Assembly: GCA_030019335.1 (NCBI GenBank)
Contig: JASEET010000004.1
Location: 1 to 64,000 of the forward strand
Direction of reading: 5' to 3'
From: Candidatus Bathyarchaeia archaeon
GTDB taxonomy: Archaea > Thermoproteota > Bathyarchaeia > Bathyarchaeales > Bathycorpusculaceae
Length of the DNA: 64,000 bases
Position 1 is the stretch's first letter. Every line of letters starts with the position of its first letter. Both the position numbers and the translations under genes were made by a program. The notes beneath the pieces are model-generated. The model saw only the letters and a list, made by a program, of their open reading frames with translations. It ran no database searches and was not told where the DNA came from. Below, in pieces: positions 59,477-64,000 of the stretch.

Positions 59477-60121
59477 TTATAACCCTTCCTTCACTTCGTT
59501 ACCTAAAGCCTTCATCAAAAACTTGAAAACCGCAAAACCTGCTCCGCGGTCCGCCCTAAAGCCTGTAGTTGCACCTAAAAGGCATATGCCGTTTATTCCA
59601 CGTTCCTCTGCAAGCCCAAGCATCAATCCAGTAGCCCCCATAATTCTACCCTTGCTGTAGATTACTGCTCCTTTTTCCATAAATTCTGCGGCGAGTCTAG
59701 GGGAAGTGGCAGCCACGTAAACTTGAGCTTTATCTTCTGATATTGGTACTCCACCCATTGTCACGACGAAGTTGCAGCCGTATTTTTCAGCAAAATCTAG
59801 TATCTCGCTGCATACCTCATAATGTGCAACAACATCATCAAAAGAAGGCTGCGTATCACCAGTCATTATCATAAAATCATTTTTCTCCATAGGCGCAGCG
59901 TAAAACTCATACCTTGGCAAACGACAAATTCCTTTAGAATTAACTGAAATATAATCAGGAAAAGAAGGCGAATATAACTCCGCAAAAGATTTTGCACCAC
60001 AGAACTTTATCAAAAGATAAGCCGCAATCTTTCCAACATTACCAAAGCCTGGAAGCCCCTGCACAAAAATTGGATTCTCAAGAACGGGATTGAATATTTG
60101 ACGGAAATATGGTTTATCCAT
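59477..60121 (-). CDS. PAC2-family proteasome assembly chaperone homologue
   Basis: 214 aa. PIFVQGLPGFGNVGKIAAYL and MGATGLMLGLAEERGINGIC are PAC2 hallmarks. Eukaryotic PAC2 helps proteasome alpha-ring assembly; in archaea PbaB-like relatives are ATP-independent chaperones. Cytosolic. Confidence 0.9.
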   Translation of the reverse strand: MDKPYFRQIFNPVLENPIFVQGLPGFGNVGKIAAYLLIKFCGAKSFAELYSPSFPDYISVNSKGICRLPRYEFYAAPMEKNDFMIMTGDTQPSFDDVVAHYEVCSEILDFAEKYGCNFVVTMGGVPISEDKAQVYVAATSPRLAAEFMEKGAVIYSKGRIMGATGLMLGLAEERGINGICLLGATTGFRADRGAGFAVFKFLMKALGNEVKEGL

Positions 60122-60242
60122 CCAAGCAACACCAAAGTCGATAAGTAATGCGTAATACTAAAATGTTTTACTTAAAGATGCGGATATAGGCGAACGGTGC
60201 TTCATAAAAAGATTTAAGAAACCTTTCGTTCTAGCATAAAGC

Positions 60243-60342
60243 AGCGGGGTGGGGTAGCCAGGATTAACCCGCTGGGCTCATAAGGGCTTGGATGCTCCGA
60301 GAGACCCAGAGATCAGTAGTTCAAATCTACTCCCCGCTACCA
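60243..60342 (+). tRNA. Initiator tRNA-Met (CAU) with intron, CCA encoded
   Basis: Acceptor AGCGGGG pairs with CCCCGCT; the D-arm, anticodon arm and T-arm (TTCAAAT) are all present. The anticodon CAT is at 60279-60281. Three G-C pairs at the base of the anticodon stem (GGG/CCC) mark the initiator type. Discriminator A and CCA end at 60342. TATA-like gatttaag lies about 26-30 bases upstream. Confidence 0.95.
60283..60303 (+). other. tRNA intron at position 37/38
   Basis: 21 bases between A37 and A38. It occupies the canonical archaeal site and would be cut by the tRNA splicing endonuclease. Without it the anticodon stem CTGGG/CCCAG closes. Confidence 0.9.
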
Positions 60343-60375
60343 AAATGTACTTCTAATTAAAGACTAAAGCAACAT

Positions 60376-60507
60376 TCACTTCTTTTCTTCAAAAAGAGCT
60401 TTGGAGTCATTGTAAGACTTTTTCAGTCCGTCTTCACATTCTTTTTGCAGCCAAATCCATCTTCGAAGATACCGCTCATTCTCCCAGATCTTTTCGTGTT
60501 CTTTCAA
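60376..60507 (-). CDS. Small charged ORF between tRNA-Met and the SPASM gene
   Basis: 43 codons from TTG 60507: MKEHEKIWENERYLRRWIWL, ECEDGLKKSYNDSKALFEEK. Helical, coiled-coil-like. No start other than TTG, no known family. Confidence 0.35.
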   Translation of the reverse strand: MKEHEKIWENERYLRRWIWLQKECEDGLKKSYNDSKALFEEKK

Positions 60508-60587
60508 GTTTCGACGTATGTGAGTAAGTGATTATTCAGAGAAAAGAAAATAAATATGTCAAAAATCTAAAATAAGGTAAGATTGCC

Positions 60588-62114
60588 ATGCAAATGGACA
60601 CTCTTGAAAATGCCTTACTTTCAGTTACAGCCAATCCTATTCTTAAATCGCTAATCAATCGTTTCGACAAAGAATGTCCCGCAGACGGAAGCCTACTTCT
60701 AAACTCTCTAAAAGATTTCTTAGGCGCCCCAATTTCCCTTTGCCCAACGTGTCAACATATAAGCAGTAAAATAGCCAGACCCTTCTATGAGCTTGGAAGC
60801 CGTTTGTTACGCGCAGATATAAACTTCATGCGCAACCAATTTCTAAACAATCAATACGGCGAGGCTTGGCTTAGAGGCTTCGGCTTAATGATGAAAGGCA
60901 TAGAAAAATACGGTGTGCGGATACCATTCACTCCAGCCGGACCATTCGAAATTGTTTGGAACTTCACCTATCAATGCAATTTGAAGTGCAAACACTGTTA
61001 TGAAAATGCTGGAGGCAAAAAACGTCCAGAACTATCCACAGATGAAGCAAAACACGTATTGGATACGCTTTCAAGGATAGCGGGCATAGGCTTACCAGCC
61101 CTATCCTTCAGTGGAGGCGAACCGCTCGCAAGAAAGGATTTCTTTGAACTTGCAGCCTACGCCAAGAAACGCATAGGCTATGTAAGCATAGCCTCTAACG
61201 GAACACTCATCACAAGAGATTATGCGAAGAGAATCAAGGATGCTGGGGTGGATTATGTGGAAATAAGCATCGATGGAGCAACACCACAAGTCCATGATGA
61301 GTTTAGAGGAATACCAGGGGCATTCGAAAGGACGATGGAAGGCGTCAAAAATTGTATAGAAGAAGGGTTAGACGCATGTATAGCAACTGTTTTGCATCGG
61401 GATAACATGGCTGAACTTGATAAAATAATAGGGCTAGCCAAACAACTAGGTGCAAGATTGATGCATTTTAATTATATTCCAACTGGAAGGGCGAAGGCTT
61501 ATGTTGAATTAGACTTAACTCCAGATGAAAGGTTCCACGTGCTTGAGACCATTGGAAAAGAAATAATTGAATTATATTTGCAAGCGAAAGAGGAAGAACT
61601 AATAAATGGAAAGCCAAGCGTGAAGGTTGACAGGTTTTTCAGCACATGCCCACAATACGCAAGCGTGACAAAAGAACTCTCACAAAAGTACGGCGAAAAA
61701 TTCATGGTTGAAGCTCATTATGCAGCAAAGAAGGGCGTGGAAAACGTTGCAAACTTCTTAGGCGGATGCGGAGCCGGACGCCTATACTGTTGCCTCGAAC
61801 CGAACGGAGACATAAAGCCATGCGTGTTCTTCCCAACAAATACAGACACAGTTCTAGGCAACATACTGAAAGATGACTTTGAGGAAATATGGGATAATCA
61901 TCCGCTTCTCTGGAAACTTCGCGTAAGAGAAAACTTAGAAGATTACATGGTGAACAGACAAAAAGTGGGGTGCGAGAGCTGCCCTGACAAATACATATGC
62001 GGGGGATGCCGAGCAAGGGCATACAGCTACTTTAACGGAAACGTAAACGCACCAGACATAGGTTGTATTCACAACAAGCCTCTATGGGAAAAAATTGTTG
62101 GAAATAAACGGTAG
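60588..62114 (+). CDS. Radical SAM protein with SPASM domain
   Basis: 508 aa. A ~120-residue N-terminal region has CPTCQHISSK. The radical SAM motif is CNLKCKHCYENAGG at about 130-143, then SFSGGEPLARKDFF and VDYVEISIDGATPQVHDEF. The C-terminal SPASM-type Cys set is GCGAGRLYCCLEPNGDIKPC, CESCPDKYICGGCRARA. Such enzymes make peptide or cofactor modifications (MoaA/NirJ/PqqE type). No precursor peptide or heme gene is adjacent. Confidence 0.9.
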   Translation: MQMDTLENALLSVTANPILKSLINRFDKECPADGSLLLNSLKDFLGAPISLCPTCQHISSKIARPFYELGSRLLRADINFMRNQFLNNQYGEAWLRGFGLMMKGIEKYGVRIPFTPAGPFEIVWNFTYQCNLKCKHCYENAGGKKRPELSTDEAKHVLDTLSRIAGIGLPALSFSGGEPLARKDFFELAAYAKKRIGYVSIASNGTLITRDYAKRIKDAGVDYVEISIDGATPQVHDEFRGIPGAFERTMEGVKNCIEEGLDACIATVLHRDNMAELDKIIGLAKQLGARLMHFNYIPTGRAKAYVELDLTPDERFHVLETIGKEIIELYLQAKEEELINGKPSVKVDRFFSTCPQYASVTKELSQKYGEKFMVEAHYAAKKGVENVANFLGGCGAGRLYCCLEPNGDIKPCVFFPTNTDTVLGNILKDDFEEIWDNHPLLWKLRVRENLEDYMVNRQKVGCESCPDKYICGGCRARAYSYFNGNVNAPDIGCIHNKPLWEKIVGNKR

Positions 62115-62576
62115 CTAAAAGGCAAACTTTTCTTCTGTAGGTTTCTTGTAACGCAAAATTTCATGTTTTTTAAAGAAAAACACGATTTCTTTTTCAGCAT
62201 TTTCTAAGTTGTCTGAAGCGTGCACAATGTTTTTTGTAATGCTTATGCCAAAGTCTCCGCGAATTGTGCCCGGCTCTGCTTCAAAGGGGTTTGTTTTTCC
62301 AATTAAGCGTCTAACAACTGAAATGGCTTTTGGTCCTTCCACAACCATGGCTAAAATTGGTCCAGAGGTAACGTGTGTAACAAGAGCTTCGAAAAAGGGT
62401 TTGCCACAGTGTATGTCATAGAATTTTTCTGCTTGAGCTTTATTAAGTCTCAAAAGTTTTGTGGCTGTGATGAGCAATCCTTTCCTTTCAATTCGGCTGA
62501 TTATTTCGCCCGTTAATCCGCGCATAACACCGTCTGGTTTTACAAAAAGAAGCGTGCGTTCGCTTTGAACAGTCAA
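62115..62576 (-). CDS. ndk: Nucleoside diphosphate kinase
   Basis: 153 aa. TLLFVKPDGVMRGLTGEI at the start; the active-site His is in NIVHASDNLENAEKEI (NxxHASDS type). Balances nucleoside triphosphates. It overlaps L24e by 4 bases at the end of a ribosomal operon. Confidence 0.96.
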   Translation of the reverse strand: MTVQSERTLLFVKPDGVMRGLTGEIISRIERKGLLITATKLLRLNKAQAEKFYDIHCGKPFFEALVTHVTSGPILAMVVEGPKAISVVRRLIGKTNPFEAEPGTIRGDFGISITKNIVHASDNLENAEKEIVFFFKKHEILRYKKPTEEKFAF

Positions 62577-62785
62577 GCTCTTCCTTTCTCCTCTTTACCG
62601 AAGTATGTTGTCCATTTGAGTTTACGTGAATCCCTTCTAAGCTTTAAAGAACTCTTTCTACATTTGCTTGAACAAAACCATAAAATCGACCCATCGTTCT
62701 TAACGTACATCATGCCTGTACCCGCGGGAAAATTGTTGCCGCAAAACGAACATTTCCTAGGTTTAGGCAAAGGCAACTCCCCCAA
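62573..62785 (-). CDS. rpl24e: Ribosomal protein L24e
   Basis: 70 aa. CSFCGNNFPAGTGMMYVK and CSSKCRKSSLKLRRDSRKLK give the C4 zinc site of L24e. Its stop overlaps the ndk start. Third gene of the L7Ae-S28e-L24e-ndk series. Confidence 0.95.
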   Translation of the reverse strand: MGELPLPKPRKCSFCGNNFPAGTGMMYVKNDGSILWFCSSKCRKSSLKLRRDSRKLKWTTYFGKEEKGRA

Positions 62786-62802
62786 ATAATCTTGGTTCCA
62801 AG

Positions 62803-63042
62803 TTATCTTCTTCGGGTAATTTTCTTCGCTTCTCTTTCAGTCTCCCTAAGCATTAAAACATCCTGAACCCGCACTGGCCCTTTAACATTACGCGTTATAA
62901 TGCGTCCCTTATCTTTTCCCTCTAAGATGCGCACCCTAACCTGTGTAATCTCACCAGTTACACCTGTTCGTCCAATTATTTGAATGACTTCAGCTGGTAT
63001 AAGTTCCTCTTCCACAGCTGTCGTTCTCTCGCGTTTGCTCAT
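62803..63042 (-). CDS. rps28e: Ribosomal protein S28e
   Basis: About 79 aa from ATG 63042, which overlaps the L7Ae stop (TGATG). [20 protein letters not shown] and [20 protein letters not shown], with the conserved end [13 protein letters not shown]. Small-subunit protein. Confidence 0.95.
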   Translation of the reverse strand: MSKRERTTAVEEELIPAEVIQIIGRTGVTGEITQVRVRILEGKDKGRIITRNVKGPVRVQDVLMLRETEREAKKITRRR

Positions 63043-63419
63043 CACTTCGCTCCTCTTAACTGTTCAACTCTTCCAATTATCTCTTTAACTAGTCCTGCAG
63101 CTTGTCCTTCTTTAACTATGCATGCTGAGGCTGCGGAGACGTCGATGCCTATAGCATCGCCTATTTTCTCCTTGCTTGGAACAAACACGTATGGGATTTT
63201 TCTCTCTTCACACAGCAGTGGTAAATGAGCCACAACTTCCGGTGGGTCAACGTCTTCAGCTATTACCACAAGTTTCGCTTGAGCCCTTTCGATGGCTTTT
63301 GTTGTTTCATTTGTGCCCTTTCTGACCATGCCTGTTTTTGCGGCTATTTGCAGGGCTTCATAGGCGGCATCTGCAACTTCCTTTGGAGCCTCAAATTTTA
63401 CGTAGAATGGTTTAGACAT
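63042..63419 (-). CDS. rpl7ae: Ribosomal protein L7Ae
   Basis: 125 aa, starting at [15 protein letters not shown] rather than 3 codons earlier. [40 protein letters not shown] bind kink-turns. It serves the ribosome, box C/D and H/ACA RNPs and RNase P. First gene of the operon; Gar1, another H/ACA component, is encoded divergently. Confidence 0.96.
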   Translation of the reverse strand: MSKPFYVKFEAPKEVADAAYEALQIAAKTGMVRKGTNETTKAIERAQAKLVVIAEDVDPPEVVAHLPLLCEERKIPYVFVPSKEKIGDAIGIDVSAASACIVKEGQAAGLVKEIIGRVEQLRGAK

Positions 63420-63578
63420 AAGCCTCACCCTTCAAATGCACAGTCTTATCAACATTTCTCATTAAAGAAGGTTTCGACTAAAACCAAGAAAAAGCTTCTG
63501 TCACAAGTATCCTTGTAGAAAGGTTTAAATAAACTGGTTTGTTTGAACCATTTCACTTTTCGAGGAGAATTTATAAGT

Positions 63579-63830
63579 TTGCAGAGATTAGGTCGAGCCC
63601 TCCACATAAGTCCAAGCCGAAATATCATAATAAAAATTGAAAATATTCCGAGAATCGGTGAAACAGTTGTTGATGAGAACTTGAGGCATGTTGGAAAGAT
63701 TTTTGACATACTTGGTCCAGTCTCCTCACCCTACGCAGCAGTAAAACCCACAATAAGAGAACCTGAAAAATTGACGAGTAAAATGCTGTATGCGCTCCCC
63801 TCAAAGAGGAGAAAGGAGAAAATAGAATGA
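63579..63830 (+). CDS. gar1: H/ACA RNP protein Gar1
   Basis: I start it at TTG 63579 (MQRLGRALHISPSRN), 13 bases after GAGGAG; the frame runs 12 codons further up. About 83 aa. VDENLRHVGKIFDILGPVSS PYAAVKP is the beta-barrel core, with a basic tail. Guides pseudouridylation of rRNA with Cbf5, Nop10 and L7Ae. Its stop overlaps the TFB start (ATGA). Confidence 0.93.
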   Translation: MQRLGRALHISPSRNIIIKIENIPRIGETVVDENLRHVGKIFDILGPVSSPYAAVKPTIREPEKLTSKMLYALPSKRRKEKIE

Positions 63831-64000
63831 ATGATGACGAAAAAGAAGGTCATAAGAAGTCCGACCCCACGCCCGCCTCACAAGTTGAACCTGCGAAGGT
63901 TCAGTGCTGCCCAGAATGTGGTAGTACGAGACTTATGCGTGATTATGAGTGTGCCGAAATAGTTTGCATGGACTGCGGCTTCGTAATAGCTGCAAAAATA
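63827..64000 (+). CDS. tfb: Transcription initiation factor B (TFIIB/TFB), 5' part
   Basis: 58 codons are visible. A charged, Pro-rich leader precedes the zinc ribbon CCPECGSTRLMRDY and IVCMDCGFVIAAKI. TFB bridges TBP and RNA polymerase. The cyclin folds lie beyond the window. The gar1-tfb coupling is a common archaeal arrangement. Confidence 0.93.
   Translation, partial: MNDDEKEGHKKSDPTPASQVEPAKVQCCPECGSTRLMRDYECAEIVCMDCGFVIAAKI

Overview
The window is archaeal and fits a member of Candidatus Bathyarchaeia (Bathyarchaeota) or a close TACK relative. The evidence is an archaeal information-processing core: flap endonuclease 1, aEF1B, Cdc48, Pth2, TruD, L7Ae, S28e, L24e, Gar1, TFB and an intron-containing initiator tRNA-Met. 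It also has archaeal AdoMet synthetase, geranylgeranyl reductase, AmrS and GPN-loop GTPase, an L22e-like protein, TATA-type promoters, short leaders and TTG/GTG starts. The lineage call is inference from gene content.

Layout. 1-20 kb is a compact housekeeping block: an ArsR-type regulator, GlmS, a disrupted Pcm, TrpB2, FEN1, a small Zn-ribbon protein with aEF1B and Cdc48, geranylgeranyl reductase, Pth2-TruD, a radical SAM enzyme, an aldo/keto reductase, a broken dimethylarginine hydrolase, a DHH phosphoesterase with an HTH-CBS regulator, and an AdoMet synthetase interrupted by a 408-residue intein. 20.1-22.3 kb holds a tyrosine recombinase and a GC-rich stretch that looks like a structured non-coding RNA. 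22.3-27.7 kb is a cell-surface cluster: four genes with cohesin-like modules (one ending in a cytoplasmic winged helix, one interrupted at a TCGA microsatellite) and one secreted protein with a dockerin-like tail.

27.7-40 kb and 47-55.6 kb are decaying accessory DNA: toxin-antitoxin genes, small Cys-rich proteins, truncated response regulators, pseudogenes with indels or stops, a tRNA 3'-half fragment, short hairpin arrays and duplicated promoters. Three related loci share one plan: small Cys protein A (+ strand) facing small Cys protein B (- strand). In two of them a different methyltransferase sits between A and B. 40-47 kb is mixed: DUF4443 regulator, GPN GTPase, secreted transglutaminase-like protein, CinA-like protein, terminase remnants and a COG2401-type ABC-GNAT protein. 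55.6-64 kb returns to core genes: two radical SAM enzymes including AmrS, an ArsR regulator, a PAC2 chaperone, initiator tRNA-Met, a SPASM radical SAM enzyme, then ndk-L24e-S28e-L7Ae facing gar1-tfb.

How it works together. The right-hand block couples translation (L7Ae, S28e, L24e), nucleotide supply (NDK), RNA modification (Gar1, L7Ae) and transcription initiation (TFB). The cohesin and dockerin-like proteins may assemble a surface complex, with one cohesin protein able to relay binding to DNA through its wHTH. Many accessory genes carry one- or two-base indels, often in short homopolymers, so either decay or uncorrected sequencing error is possible and should be separated by read mapping.
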